57,449 nucleotides of DNA from Oscillospiraceae bacterium (lineage in GTDB: Bacteria; Bacillota; Clostridia; Oscillospirales; Oscillospiraceae), in contig JAAWSV010000014.1 in NCBI GenBank assembly GCA_022801715.1, positions 1 through 57,449 of the forward strand, given 5' to 3'. Position numbers and translations under genes: made by a program. Shown here piece after piece: positions 1-10,854 of this stretch. Each line of letters starts with the position of its first letter. The first letter of the stretch is position 1. A model generated the notes under the pieces. It saw only the letters and a program-made list of their open reading frames with translations, ran no database searches and had not been told where the DNA came from.

Positions 1-488
1 GCGTCTCCCTCCACGCCACAGGCGTCTCTGTCTGGACGGAGGAGCGGATGAACACCGGCGCCGCCCCGGGGACCCACGCCCTGCGCCTGCGCTGGGCCGG
101 CCACGCGAGCTACACCGCCGCCCTGCCCCCCACCGACACCACCGGCCTCTCCCTGTCCTTCGACATCGCGGACCTGAGCCGCACCCGCGTGGAGCAGGAG
201 AACTACCGCCTCCTAAACTGCGAGGTGCGCCTCACCGACAGCCAAGGCCATACCGCCGCCGCCCAGCTCTCGGACTACGCCACCGTCTACCCGCCTCTCC
301 CCGTGCGCACAGACAAGTTAGACTACCTCTTCAACACCCGCACCTACCGCCACGCCTTAGCCACCGTCACCATCCCCACCGAGTCCTTCGACGCCGAGGA
401 GGGCTTCGACCCCACCAATGTGGCAGAGGTAAGCTTCCTCTTCGACAGCAGCGGCGAGGTGATGATGGACAACATCGGCTGGAGCTGA
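1..488 (+). CDS. C-terminal end of an unidentified protein (5' end outside window)
   Basis: The reading frame is open from base 3 to the stop at 488, so the first ATG at 48 is probably internal and the true start lies before the window. About 162 residues are visible. They are rich in Thr, Ala and Asp, with alternating hydrophobic stretches that suggest beta-strands, and end in an FLFDSSGEVMMDNIGWS-like tail. That tail style is common in jelly-roll, carbohydrate-binding-like domains. I do not recognise the family and see no catalytic motif. It lies 56 bases upstream of alaS with no clear terminator between them. Confidence 0.6.
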   Translation, partial: VSLHATGVSVWTEERMNTGAAPGTHALRLRWAGHASYTAALPPTDTTGLSLSFDIADLSRTRVEQENYRLLNCEVRLTDSQGHTAAAQLSDYATVYPPLPVRTDKLDYLFNTRTYRHALATVTIPTESFDAEEGFDPTNVAEVSFLFDSSGEVMMDNIGWS

Positions 489-502
489 TTCACTGCACTC
501 AA

Positions 503-522
503 TAACTCCTAATTTCTAATTC
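503..522 (+). repeat. AT-rich intergenic repeat, copy 1
   Basis: An 'aactcctaatttctaattc' stretch lies just ahead of the alaS ribosome binding site. A diverged reverse-complement copy (about 15 of 19 bases) lies at 5971-5996. Scattered AT-rich copies of this kind are familiar in Oscillospiraceae intergenic DNA. No function is evident. Confidence 0.35.
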
Positions 523-544
523 AAAAAAACGGAGGTAACCAACC

Positions 545-3214
<2,670 letters not shown>

Positions 3215-3243
3215 GCCCACCGCGAATAAAACCACAAAAAAAG

Positions 3244-3273
3244 CCCCCGGACGGCGCGGCGCGCCGTCTGGGG
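3244..3273. terminator. GC-rich hairpin after alaS
   Basis: A strong inverted repeat (CCCCGGACGGCG against CGCCGTCTGGGG) follows the alaS stop by 30 bases. The run of A bases is on its left side, so it looks more like a terminator read on the minus strand. On the plus strand there is no U tract, so its role after alaS is uncertain. Confidence 0.4.
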
Positions 3274-3350
3274 AGAACACACCATAAACCACAAAGCACA
3301 GCTTTTATCAAAAACAGGAACTCCCACAACAAAAAAGGAGGAGCACAGCA

Positions 3351-3680
3351 ATGATCGTAGATTTTTCCAAGATGGAAGAAAAGGTACTGCCCAACTTCAT
3401 GGGCGGCGAGGGCGCACTGCGGGCCAACCTGCGTGTAGACGAGGCCGGCAAGATTCTGCACGGCATTCTGGACCCCGGATGCTCCATCGGCATGCACACC
3501 CACGAGAGCGGCTACGAGGTCATCTACATCCTCAAGGGCGAGGGCAAGGTGATCTACGACGGCGAGGAGCTGCCCCTCTCCGCCGGCATGTGCCACTACT
3601 GCCCCAACGGCCACACCCACAGCCTCATAAACAACAGCGGCGGAGCCTTGGAGTTCTTCGCCGTGGTGCCGCTGAAGTAA
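3351..3680 (+). CDS. Small single-domain cupin protein
   Basis: A 109-residue single-domain cupin. Motif 1 is visible as G-x5-HTHESGYEVIYILKGEG near residues 47-67, with His, His and Glu as metal ligands. Motif 2 is PNGHTHSL near 85-92, giving the fourth ligand. The substrate cannot be told: stand-alone cupins of this size include isomerases, sugar or amino-acid sensing domains and dioxygenase relatives. ATG 3351 has an AGGAGG about eight bases upstream. The HIT gene follows after 15 bases, so the two are likely cotranscribed. Confidence 0.85.
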   Translation: MIVDFSKMEEKVLPNFMGGEGALRANLRVDEAGKILHGILDPGCSIGMHTHESGYEVIYILKGEGKVIYDGEELPLSAGMCHYCPNGHTHSLINNSGGALEFFAVVPLK

Positions 3681-3695
3681 AAGGAGGAAGCGCCC

Positions 3696-4040
3696 ATGTC
3701 CGACTGTTTATTCTGCAAGATCGTCGCCGGGGAGATCCCCAGCAATAAGGTCTATGAGGACGAGCTTTGCTGCGCCTTCTACGACATCGCCCCGCAGGCC
3801 CCCACTCACTTCTTGGTGGTACCCAAGGCGCACATCCAGTCCGTCTCCGCTGTTACGGAGGAGACCGCCCCCACAGTGGGCCACATCTTCGCGGTGATCG
3901 CCCAACTGTCCAAGGAGCTGGGCTTTTCCGATGCGGGGTACCGCGTCGTCTCCAACATCGGTGAAGCGGGCCAGCAGACGGTCCCGCACCTCCACTTTCA
4001 CGTTCTGGCCGGAAGGGACATGACCTGGCCCCCAGGCTGA
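3696..4040 (+). CDS. HIT-family (histidine triad) nucleotide-binding protein
   Basis: A 114-residue Hint-type HIT protein. The triad HLHFHVLAG lies near residues 99-107, and the N-terminal CLFCKIVAGEIP motif is typical of the family, including the two-cysteine start. Hint proteins hydrolyse nucleoside phosphoramidates or adenylated compounds, including aminoacyl-AMP. Its position after alaS is compatible with clearing aminoacyl-adenylates, but that is inference. The start is set by AAAGGAGG ahead of ATG 3696. A bidirectional terminator follows the stop directly. Confidence 0.93.
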   Translation: MSDCLFCKIVAGEIPSNKVYEDELCCAFYDIAPQAPTHFLVVPKAHIQSVSAVTEETAPTVGHIFAVIAQLSKELGFSDAGYRVVSNIGEAGQQTVPHLHFHVLAGRDMTWPPG

Positions 4041-4041
4041 C

Positions 4042-4083
4042 AAAAAGCCCGCCCTCCACGCTGCGCGTGGAGGGCGGGCTTTA
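4042..4083. terminator. Bidirectional terminator between HIT gene and rpsU
   Basis: A 15-bp perfect stem (AGCCCGCCCTCCACG with its complement) lies between two convergent stops. It has an A run on the left and TTT on the right, so it can terminate in both directions. Confidence 0.9.
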
Positions 4084-4087
4084 CCTT

Positions 4088-4273
4088 TTAATAGTATCTC
4101 TTGTTGCGATTCTTCCGTGCCGCCTCGCTCTTCTTGCGACGCTTCACGCTGGGGCTCTCGTAATGCTCTCTCTTACGGACCTCGGCCAGAACGCCGGCCT
4201 TGGCACAGCTGCGCTTGAAACGCTTCAGCGCGCTGTCCAGAGACTCATTTTCCTTGACGTGAACTTCAGACAT
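4088..4273 (-). CDS. rpsU: 30S ribosomal protein S21
   Basis: A 61-residue basic protein starting [19 protein letters not shown] and ending in the Arg/Lys-rich [14 protein letters not shown] tail diagnostic of bS21. It joins the small subunit platform and helps mRNA engagement. It is transcribed alone from its own sigma-A promoter (4351-4379), with a leader of about 75 nt containing a GCATCT...AGATGC hairpin at 4295-4317. The ribosome binding site is a strong GGAGGGAGGG. It is not linked to dnaG or rpoD here, unlike the classical macromolecular synthesis operon. Confidence 0.97.
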   Translation of the reverse strand: MSEVHVKENESLDSALKRFKRSCAKAGVLAEVRKREHYESPSVKRRKKSEAARKNRNKRYY

Positions 4274-4350
4274 CTATATTTCCCTCCCTCCGCCGCATCT
4301 GGCTTCATCCAAGATGCTTTAAGGGCCAATAACATGGCTTTACCTGTAGC

Positions 4351-4379
4351 ATTATACAGATTTCTTCTCCTCTTGTCAA
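4351..4379 (-). promoter_or_regulatory. Sigma-A promoter of rpsU
   Basis: Read on the minus strand: TTGACA, 17 bases, TATAAT. Both boxes match consensus, suiting a ribosomal protein gene. Confidence 0.9.
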
Positions 4380-4437
4380 GGGAAAACTTCAAAAATCACC
4401 CAAAAATCGTAAAGTTTTCTCCGGCACCCCCGTCCTT

Positions 4438-4749
4438 TTACCGATAGCGCACCGCCGTACCGTAGGCGATGACCTCCGCCGCTCCCTGCATCACCGCCGA
4501 GGAACCGTAGCGGATATTGATCACCGCGTCCGCTTGGAGGGCCTCCGCCTCGTCCACCATGCGCTTCATGGCGATCTGGCGGGCCTCGTTGAGCATCTCG
4601 GTATAACCGGTGATCTCACCGCCCACCAGCGTCTTCATCCCCGCCATAAAATCCTTGCCCAGGTTCTTGGACTGCACCACAGTCCCCTTCACGATCCCCA
4701 GCACCTCAAACTCCCGTCCGGGGATATAGTCAATATTGATCAGCAGCAT
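4438..4749 (-). CDS. YbjQ-family (DUF74) protein
   Basis: 103 residues from ATG 4749. It has the YbjQ signature: an N-terminal strand, G-x-V-V-(Q)-S-(K)-N, FMAGMKTLVGGEITGYTEML, and ADAVINIRYGSS. The family forms small oligomeric beta-rich rings and is often labelled 'heavy-metal-binding', with little biochemical support. The start is ATG 4749, not the upstream in-frame codon, because GGAGG sits eight bases before it. The first 20 bases overlap the end of the preceding membrane-protein gene, so translation is probably coupled. Last gene of the MerR operon. Confidence 0.9.
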   Translation of the reverse strand: MLLINIDYIPGREFEVLGIVKGTVVQSKNLGKDFMAGMKTLVGGEITGYTEMLNEARQIAMKRMVDEAEALQADAVINIRYGSSAVMQGAAEVIAYGTAVRYR

Positions 4750-4984
4750 TCTGTTCTCCTCCTTCAATTTCACAAAATCTTTCTTTGACTACGACAATAG
4801 TAAACGGAATCGGAATCAGCGACAGCACCGCCAGCAGCCCCAACAGTGCCCTCCCCCAGCCGGGGAGTTCCGTCAGCACCGCCAGACAGACGCAGACTAT
4901 GGCAAAGGCGCCCCGCAGCAAGGCAAATATCAGGGCCGTGCGGACCACCGCCCGCTTCTGCCGCGCCTCAGTACTTCCGGGCAT
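4730..4984 (-). CDS. Small two-helix membrane protein, copy 2 of a repeated domain
   Basis: 84 residues from ATG 4984: a basic N-terminus, then two hydrophobic helices (about residues 15-40 and 46-65), then a charged tail EIEGGEQNAADQY. The tail is a diverged version of the EIQ-x-GEEEDA-x-x-Y end shared by the upstream membrane protein and by the MerR regulator. This suggests that one two-helix domain was duplicated twice. It overlaps the upstream gene by 17 bases and ybjQ by 20. Function unknown; the context suggests a membrane partner of the MerR protein. Confidence 0.75.
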   Translation of the reverse strand: MPGSTEARQKRAVVRTALIFALLRGAFAIVCVCLAVLTELPGWGRALLGLLAVLSLIPIPFTIVVVKERFCEIEGGEQNAADQY

Positions 4985-5231
4985 CCTCTTCCTCCCCTCC
5001 CTGGATCTCACGCAGGCGCTGGCGCAGGGCAGCTAAGATCCCCACCACCACCGCCAGGCCCAAGAGGGCATAGAACCCCAAAATCGCTCCCGCCAGCAGG
5101 CCGGCGCTGCCCGCGCCCAAAATCCCCGCCCCGACGGTCAGCACCACCAGCAGCAGCGCCCCGGTCACCACCGCGGCTGACGCCACGGCCCCCCGCTTCT
5201 TCCTGTCAGAATGGTCAGTATTGTTTCGCAT
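4968..5231 (-). CDS. Small two-helix membrane protein, copy 1 of a repeated domain
   Basis: 87 residues starting MRNNTDHSDRKKRG, followed by two long Ala/Gly/Leu/Val helices (about 14-38 and 42-66) and the tail LREIQGGEEEDARKY. The tail nearly matches the end of the MerR protein upstream (IKEIQRGEEEDAKQY). The DNA encoding GEEEDA reads GGGGAGGAAGAGGATGC, which supplies both ribosome binding site and ATG to the next gene. It begins 17 bases inside the merR gene in the same manner. No family name is recognised. Confidence 0.75.
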   Translation of the reverse strand: MRNNTDHSDRKKRGAVASAAVVTGALLLVVLTVGAGILGAGSAGLLAGAILGFYALLGLAVVVGILAALRQRLREIQGGEEEDARKY

Positions 5232-5865
5232 CCTCTTCCTCCCCTCTCTGAATCTCCTTGATCCGCTGGAACAGGGCCAGCAGCACCCCTAAAAGGATTG
5301 CCCCCGGAATGGCCATAAACACCGCCAGCAGCGGCAGGGGCGGCGCCTCCGCCGGGTCTGCGAAGTAGCCCCAGAGCATCACGGCGATCAGCGCCACCAT
5401 CAGCGCGCTGACCAGCACCGCCATCACCACGGCCCCCGCGTAGCGCACAGGCTTCGCGTCCTGACGCTGCCGGTTCTCAAAGGTGGTCCCCGTCTGTTCC
5501 ATTTGCTCCATCTCCTCCAAAAGCGCCCCGGCGTCCAGAGCGTCCATACGCTCCTCCCGGTCCTTCAGCCGGCGGCAGAGCTCCACAGACTGCTCCAAGC
5601 TGCGCTGCTCCCGCTCCAGTGTAATCAGATGCCGCCGCATCCCGTCGGCCACGGTGTAGACGCCGGACTGCATCTGACGGATCTCCTCAATGGGCAGACC
5701 GATCTTCCGAAGGAGCTTAATCCGCCGAAGGATCTCCACCTCCTCCTCACCGTACTCCCGGTAGCCATTCAGTCCCCGCCGGGGGCTGAGAAGCCCCTGC
5801 TCCTCATAGAAGCGTATGTTCTTGACGGTGATCCCCACCGCCTGCTCCACCTCGTGAATTTTCAC
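5215..5865 (-). CDS. MerR-family regulator with C-terminal membrane domain
   Basis: 216 residues from GTG 5865, preceded by AAAGGAGGGAG. An upstream TTG at 5919 gives a longer frame but lies inside the promoter, so it is rejected. The N-terminal 70 residues are a MerR winged helix (VEQAVGITVKNIRFYEEQGLLSP, then NGYREY). A coiled-coil dimerisation region follows (about 75-125), then two membrane helices (about 140-165 and 172-195) and the tail EIQRGEEEDAKQY. A membrane-anchored MerR is unusual. There is no C-terminal ligand pocket or metal-binding cysteine pair, so the signal may be membrane-related. It heads a four-gene operon and probably regulates its own MerR-type promoter. Confidence 0.88.
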   Translation of the reverse strand: MKIHEVEQAVGITVKNIRFYEEQGLLSPRRGLNGYREYGEEEVEILRRIKLLRKIGLPIEEIRQMQSGVYTVADGMRRHLITLEREQRSLEQSVELCRRLKDREERMDALDAGALLEEMEQMEQTGTTFENRQRQDAKPVRYAGAVVMAVLVSALMVALIAVMLWGYFADPAEAPPLPLLAVFMAIPGAILLGVLLALFQRIKEIQRGEEEDAKQY

Positions 5866-5888
5866 GGCTCTCCCTCCTTTCCGCGTCC

Positions 5889-5919
5889 ACTTTACACCCT
5901 CCACAAGGGGGAAGGTCAA
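5889..5919 (-). promoter_or_regulatory. MerR-type promoter/operator (19-bp spacer)
   Basis: On the minus strand: TTGACC, 19 bases, TAAAGT. The spacer carries a dyad, ACCTTCC then seven bases then GGAGGGT (6 of 7 positions symmetrical). An over-long 19-bp spacer with a central dyad is the hallmark of promoters activated by MerR proteins through DNA twisting. It lies about 24 bases before the GTG start of the MerR gene, so autoregulation is likely. Confidence 0.8.
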
Positions 5920-6378
5920 TAGTTTTTCTGAAATTTCTTAAAAAATGTGTTTTGGCGGGGGGAGAGCGGGGAATCTGGAGTTAGGAATCAGGAGTTGCGG
6001 TGTCCCGCACAGCGGGACGATTTGAATTGCGCGGTGGAAACTTGGAGGCGCGGTGTTCTATCGACAGACCGTTTGTAGGGGCGGCCTGTGGCCGCCCGCT
6101 CCATCGACGCCCATCGGATAATTGTTAAACCACCCGTAGGGGCCGGTGTCCTCACCAGCCCGTCCCCCCGATGCTCACCGCACTGGGGGAGGGCAAGAAT
6201 GGCGCTTCGCGCCCTTAGCCTCCCTTGTTAAAGGGAGGGGGACCGCCGAATGGCGGTGGAGGGATTCTCCCACCGCACCGGGCAAAACCATGGTAGGGGC
6301 GCACATTGCGCGCCCGCTCTTCCAATGCCCATCACACCACCGATACTCCGTCCGCAGGGCACGACGGCAAGACAAAGG
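5920..6378. repeat. Gene-free spacer with REP-like hairpin repeats
   Basis: No gene is supported here. The stretch has an AT-rich repeat (5971-5996) and several 'GTAGGGGC' elements (near 6076, 6137 and 6294) followed by short GC palindromes such as GGCCTGTGGCC or GCGCACATTGCGCGC and a 'CGCCCATC' tail. It also has a 'CTCCCTTGTTAAAGGGAGG' hairpin near 6220-6240. A related GTAGGGGCGGAC element at 17217 acts as a terminator. These look like short dispersed repeats of the Oscillospiraceae type, not decayed genes. Confidence 0.6.
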
Positions 6379-6406
6379 GACCCGCTGGACAGTCGTCCAG
6401 CGGGTC
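6379..6406. terminator. 12-bp stem hairpin beyond the leuS tail duplication
   Basis: A perfect stem GACCCGCTGGAC with a 4-base loop. Read on the minus strand it is followed by CCTTTGTC, a weak U tract. It lies 22 bases beyond the duplicated leuS end and may be the original leuS terminator. Confidence 0.6.
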
Positions 6407-6428
6407 TTCTCAATCCGATCCTATCGTA

Positions 6429-6483
6429 GCCCTACTTCTTAGGCTTCACAATCAGATTCACCAGCTTATTCGGTACATGGATG
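6429..6483 (-). pseudogene. Duplicate of the last 55 bases of leuS
   Basis: Matches 6612-6666, the true end of leuS, at 52 of 55 bases, including codons for [11 protein letters not shown] and the stop. The copies are 183 bases apart. The DNA between them is GC-rich with several hairpins (for example CCGGAC/GTCCGG at 6490-6505) and no coding signs. It looks like a scar from insertion or recombination at the leuS 3' end. Confidence 0.75.
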
Positions 6484-6614
6484 CCCCCACCGGACTGCCG
6501 TCCGGCGGGGACCCCATGATTCCACTTGACTGGGCCGGAGTGAATCCGGCCCACTCCGAGGTTTGCTCCGCAAACGCTCGCACACCGGACTTCCGGCGAA
6601 GCCCTGCCACGGCC

Positions 6615-9032
6615 CTACTTCTTGGGCTTCACAATCAGATTCACCAGCTTATTGGGCACATGGATGACCTTCACGATCTCCATCCCCTCCACAAACCGGG
6701 CCACCTTCTCGTTTTCCTTGGCGGCGGCCACCACGGTCTCCTGATCGCTGTCCAAGGCCACCTGAATGGTGCCCCGGAGCTTGCCGCCCACCTGAACGGC
6801 CATCTCCACCGTGTCCGCCACCGTCTTACTCTCGTCGTACTCCGGCCAGCCTTGGGCGCTGACCTGACCGCCGAAGCCCATATTCTCCCACATCTCCTCA
6901 CAGATATGGGGCGCGAAGGGACTGAGCATCAGCAGCAGAGCCCGCATATCCCCCCGGCTGGCCCCGTTGGCGTAGTAGTCGTTCACCAGAGCCATCAGCG
7001 CGGCGATAGCGGTGTTGAACTTCATGGCCTCAATGTCCTCGGACACCTTCTTGATGGCCTTGTGCACCGCAGCCTCATTGGCCTTGGAGTAGTCCTCCCC
7101 GGTGTGCTCCATCTCACTGAGGTTCCATACCCGATCCAAGAACCGCTTGCAGCCCTTCACCGCGTTGGCGGACCAAGCGGCAGCCTTCTCAAAGTCACCG
7201 ATGAACATGATATAGGTGCGCATGGTATCCGCGCCGAACTGCTCGATGATGTCATTAGGATTGATGACGTTCCCCCGGCTCTTGGACATCTTCTCGCCGC
7301 CCTCGCCCAAGATCATGCCGTGGCTGGTGCGCTTGGCGTAGGGCTCCTTGGTGGGCACCACGCCGATGTCGTAGAGGAACTTGTGCCAGAACCGGCTGTA
7401 CAGCAGGTGGAGGGTTGTGTGCTCCATGCCGCCGTTGTACCAGTCCACCGGGGACCAGTAGTCCAGCGCCTCCTTGGAGGCGATAGCATCGGCGTTCTCC
7501 GGGTCCATATACCGGAGGAAGTACCAAGAGGACCCCGCCCACTGGGGCATGGTATCCGTCTCCCGCTTGGCGCTTCCGCCGCAGCAGGGGCAGGTGGTGT
7601 TCACCCAGTTGGTCATCTTGCTGAGAGGGCTCTCCCCGTCGTCGGTGAGCTCATAGCTCTCCACCTCCGGCAGGAGCAGGGGCAGCTCGCTCTCGTCCAC
7701 CGGCTGCCAGCCGCACTTGTCGCACCAGATCATGGGGATCGGCTCCCCCCAGTACCGCTGGCGGGAGAACACCCAGTCACGGAGCTTGAAGTTGGTTTTC
7801 AGCCGGCCGAAGCCCTGCTTCACCGCGTACTCCTTCATCGCTGGGATGGCGTCCTTCACTGTCATGCCGTTCATAAAGCCGGAGTTCACCATGATGCCGG
7901 TGTCATCCTTTAGGGCGAAAGCCTCCTTGGTGATGTCGCCGCCCTGCACCACCTCAACGATGGGCAGACCAAATTTGGTGGCAAACTCCCAGTCCCGCTG
8001 ATCGTGGCCGGGGACGCCCATCACCGCGCCGGTGCCGTAGCCCATGAGCACATAGTCAGAGACAAACACAGGCACCTCCGCGCCATTGGCCGGATTGATG
8101 GCCGTGACCCCTTGGAGCGCCACACCGGTCTTGTCCTTGTTGAGCTCACTGCGCTCGAAGTCGGACTTCCGGGCGGCGGCCTCCTGATAGGCCTTCACCT
8201 CGTCCCAGTTGGCGATGCAGCCCTTCCAACGCTCCAGCACCGGGTGCTCCGGGGAGAGGACCATGTAGGTGACGCCGTACAGCGTATCCCCCCGGGTGGT
8301 ATAGACGGTCATGGTGTCGCCGGTGGACATCTTAAAGTCCACCTCCAGCCCCTCGGACCGGCCGATCCAGTTGCGCTGCTGGATCTTCACCCGCTCGATA
8401 AAGTCCAGGCCGTCCAGGTCATCAATCAGCCGGTCGGCGTACTCGGTGATCTTCAGCATCCACTGGCTCTTCTCCTTGCGCACCACGGCGCTGCCGCACC
8501 GCTCGCAGACGCCCTCTACCACCTCCTCGTTGGCCAGCACACACTTGCAGGAGGTGCACCAGTTCACGGGCATGGAGGTCTTGTAGGCCAGCCCCTTCTT
8601 GTAGAGCTGGAGGAAGATCCACTGGGTCCACTTGTAGTACTTGGGGTCGGTGGTGTCCACCACCCGGTCCCAGTCGAAGGAGTAGCCCAGCATGTGGAGC
8701 TGCTTGGTGAAGTTGGCAATATTGTCCTTGGTAACCTTGGCGGGATGGATGTGGTTTTTGATGGCGTAGTTCTCCGTGGGCAGGCCGAAGGCGTCGAAGC
8801 CGATGGGGAAGAGCACATTGTACCCGTCCATCCGCTTCTTCCGGGCCACCACATCCATGGCGGTGTAGGGCCTGGCGTGGCCCACGTGAAGCCCATTGCC
8901 GGAGGGATAGGGGAACTCCACCAGCCCGTAAAACTTAGGCCTGTCGGTCCGTCCGGTGGAGGCGGCAAAGGTCTTCTCCTCCCGCCATTTTTTCTGCCAT
9001 TTCTGTTCAATGGCGGTAAAATCGTACTTCAT
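6615..9032 (-). CDS. leuS: Leucyl-tRNA synthetase
   Basis: Charges tRNA-Leu; class I, 805 residues. The HIGH motif appears as [12 protein letters not shown] (about residues 45-56), then a zinc-knuckle-like [22 protein letters not shown] (about 158-179), the CP1 editing domain, and a second cysteine set CPCCGG near 478. KMSKS is exact in [13 protein letters not shown] near 580, followed by the anticodon-binding helices and the C-terminal domain ending in [12 protein letters not shown] 9032 is preceded by a leader of about 65 nt from a sigma-A promoter. The leader is too short for a T-box, the usual leuS control in Bacillota. Confidence 0.98.
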   Translation of the reverse strand: MKYDFTAIEQKWQKKWREEKTFAASTGRTDRPKFYGLVEFPYPSGNGLHVGHARPYTAMDVVARKKRMDGYNVLFPIGFDAFGLPTENYAIKNHIHPAKVTKDNIANFTKQLHMLGYSFDWDRVVDTTDPKYYKWTQWIFLQLYKKGLAYKTSMPVNWCTSCKCVLANEEVVEGVCERCGSAVVRKEKSQWMLKITEYADRLIDDLDGLDFIERVKIQQRNWIGRSEGLEVDFKMSTGDTMTVYTTRGDTLYGVTYMVLSPEHPVLERWKGCIANWDEVKAYQEAAARKSDFERSELNKDKTGVALQGVTAINPANGAEVPVFVSDYVLMGYGTGAVMGVPGHDQRDWEFATKFGLPIVEVVQGGDITKEAFALKDDTGIMVNSGFMNGMTVKDAIPAMKEYAVKQGFGRLKTNFKLRDWVFSRQRYWGEPIPMIWCDKCGWQPVDESELPLLLPEVESYELTDDGESPLSKMTNWVNTTCPCCGGSAKRETDTMPQWAGSSWYFLRYMDPENADAIASKEALDYWSPVDWYNGGMEHTTLHLLYSRFWHKFLYDIGVVPTKEPYAKRTSHGMILGEGGEKMSKSRGNVINPNDIIEQFGADTMRTYIMFIGDFEKAAAWSANAVKGCKRFLDRVWNLSEMEHTGEDYSKANEAAVHKAIKKVSEDIEAMKFNTAIAALMALVNDYYANGASRGDMRALLLMLSPFAPHICEEMWENMGFGGQVSAQGWPEYDESKTVADTVEMAVQVGGKLRGTIQVALDSDQETVVAAAKENEKVARFVEGMEIVKVIHVPNKLVNLIVKPKK

Positions 9033-9103
9033 AAACCATCACACTTTCTGTTTTCTGTATTGGGAGGGGCCCATGAAACGCCCCTTCTGTTGCAATCTGT
9101 AGT

Positions 9104-9132
9104 ATTATACAGGATAATCAGGGGCATTTCAA
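9104..9132 (-). promoter_or_regulatory. Sigma-A promoter of leuS
   Basis: On the minus strand: TTGAAA, 17 bases, TATAAT. The leader that follows contains a short AGGGGC...GCCCCT hairpin at about 9066-9086. Confidence 0.88.
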
Positions 9133-9226
9133 GGGGAAGATTCACAGGAAAGCAAGTCCTGCCGCGCATTTTACCATTCCAAAGAACGGCGCCGCGGACC
9201 TGCCCAAGCAAAACAGAAGCCCCTCT

Positions 9227-10618
9227 TTAGATCAGATGATACTTTTTCAGCTTTGCGTAGAGGGTCTGACGGGACACATGCAGCTCCCTTGCCGTCTTGG
9301 TCATGTTGTACCGGTTCCGCAGAATCGCCTTGCTCACGATCTCCCTCTCCAGAATCTCTATCTGAGAGGCCAGCGAGGTACCGGGACGGATAAAGGTCTC
9401 GCAGGCAGCCTGAAAGCTGGTAAGGATCTGCTCAGGGGAGACGATGGACTCCATTGTGCGCTGGTTAAACATATAGTTGGGCAGCTCATGCATGGTAATC
9501 ATACCCTCCGCCTTGATCGTACAGGCGTACTCGATCACATTTTTCAGTTCCCGCACGTTCCCGTCCCAAGGGTACTCCCGGAAATAGGCGTACACCTCGT
9601 CCTCCACACCGCTCACATGGTGGCTCAGACGCTGGTTATACTGATTGATGTAATACTCACACAGCAGGGGGATGTCATCCCGCCGGTCCCGGAGGGGCGG
9701 GATCATGAAGTTGGTCACGTTAAAGCGGTAAAACAGGTCCTTGCGGAATCGGTTCTCCTTGACCAGCATGGCAAGGTTTTCGTTAGTGGAGACGATAATC
9801 CGCACATCCACCTCCCGCTCCTCATTCTCCCCAATCCTGCGGATGCGGCTGCTCTCAATCGCCCGCAGCAGCTTCCCCTGCAAATCCAGAGAGAGGGAGT
9901 TCACCTCGTCTAAGTACAGTGTCCCGCCGTCGGCCGCCTCAAACAGCCCCGGCCGGTCGATAGCGCCGGTGAAGCTGCCCTTGGAGGACCCAAAGAGAAT
10001 ACTCTCCATCAGGTTGTCAGGTATGGCGGCACAGTTCTGAACGAAAAGGGGCTTGCCGCGTCGGGGACTGTTGGCATGGATAGTGTGGGCGATCAGCTCC
10101 TTCCCGGTGCCGGTCTCCCCATAGATCAGTACGCTGGAGGTACTCTTGGAAATCATACGAAGGGTTTCAAAACTCTCAAGAAAGGCGGCATTTTTGGTAA
10201 TAATATTGTCAAAGTTGTACTTAGACGTCAGATGGGATCTCTTTTTTTGCTTCGGCGTGCTGTCCAGCTCGATAGAGAGCACCATAGCCCCCACCATTCC
10301 CGTCTCGTTGATCAGGGGGTAGGCGGAGTTCAGGGACTTTTTCGTTACCCCGTTGACCTCGAACATCTGCAGCTCATTCAGGATTGGGCGCTTCTCATCA
10401 ATAGCCCGGAATACGGTGAAATCTTCCCGCTTAAAAAAGGGATACAGCTCAAAGATCGAGCGCCCCACCGCCGCCTCATCCCGAATCATGTTGATCTGAT
10501 CATTGTAGTCCTGATAGAAGAGCACCTTCCCCCTTGTATCACAGATCAAAATTGAATCTGTCTCGTTGAACATCTCCTTGAATACCCGGCTGGCATCCTC
10601 TGCGCGCGGTACAATCAT
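9227..10618 (-). CDS. Sigma-54-dependent activator (PAS-AAA-Fis)
   Basis: A 463-residue enhancer-binding protein. Residues 1-120 form a PAS-like sensor (SILICDTRGKVLFYQ). The AAA+ domain has Walker A GETGTGKE (167-174), the sigma-54 contact loop GSFTGA (214-219) and a Walker B region followed by LDEVNSLSLDLQGKLLRAIE. The end is a Fis-type helix-turn-helix, KTARELHVSRQTLYAKLKKY. It resembles RocR-type activators of amino-acid catabolism. It is divergent from the ureohydrolase/TRAP operon, whose promoter is sigma-54 type, so that operon is its likely target. There is no receiver domain: it probably senses a small molecule directly. Confidence 0.93.
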   Translation of the reverse strand: MIVPRAEDASRVFKEMFNETDSILICDTRGKVLFYQDYNDQINMIRDEAAVGRSIFELYPFFKREDFTVFRAIDEKRPILNELQMFEVNGVTKKSLNSAYPLINETGMVGAMVLSIELDSTPKQKKRSHLTSKYNFDNIITKNAAFLESFETLRMISKSTSSVLIYGETGTGKELIAHTIHANSPRRGKPLFVQNCAAIPDNLMESILFGSSKGSFTGAIDRPGLFEAADGGTLYLDEVNSLSLDLQGKLLRAIESSRIRRIGENEEREVDVRIIVSTNENLAMLVKENRFRKDLFYRFNVTNFMIPPLRDRRDDIPLLCEYYINQYNQRLSHHVSGVEDEVYAYFREYPWDGNVRELKNVIEYACTIKAEGMITMHELPNYMFNQRTMESIVSPEQILTSFQAACETFIRPGTSLASQIEILEREIVSKAILRNRYNMTKTARELHVSRQTLYAKLKKYHLI

Positions 10619-10659
10619 GGCATCTCCTTTCGCAGTCCATCATTTCTCACATTATTGGC

Positions 10660-10688
10660 AGTATACCGCTTTTGCTGGAAAAACGCAA
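10660..10688 (-). promoter_or_regulatory. Sigma-A promoter of the activator gene
   Basis: On the minus strand: TTGCGT, 17 bases, TATACT, about 40 bases before the ATG. Confidence 0.65.
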
Positions 10689-10695
10689 GACAACT

Positions 10696-10712
10696 TGTCC
10701 AAAAATTAGACA
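10696..10712. promoter_or_regulatory. Palindrome, candidate upstream activator site
   Basis: TGTCCAAAAATTAGACA is a 17-base near-perfect palindrome. It lies about 145 bases upstream of the -24 element of the sigma-54 promoter and directly behind the activator gene's own -35 box. That placement suits an enhancer site that also autoregulates. A half-related GACA...TGTC follows it. Confidence 0.5.
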
Positions 10713-10854
10713 GTCTGTAAAATGTCAAATCACTTTCAAACCGCACAGCAGAAACTCCCCCAACAGCGAAGGCAGCCTGCCCAACCTCCCACAAGGGCTG
10801 TCCGGGAGCGGAAGCTGCAAAATATTTTTAATTTTTTTGTGTGTAATCGAAAAG

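Noticed and set aside
6306..7913. 535-codon plus-strand frame over leuS
   Set aside because: Antisense shadow of leuS that also runs through the repeat spacer; His/Leu/Gly-rich translation with no domain.
9033..9226. T-box leader before leuS
   Set aside because: The promoter leaves only about 65 nt of leader, with no AGGGUGGNACCGCG motif; too short for a T-box.
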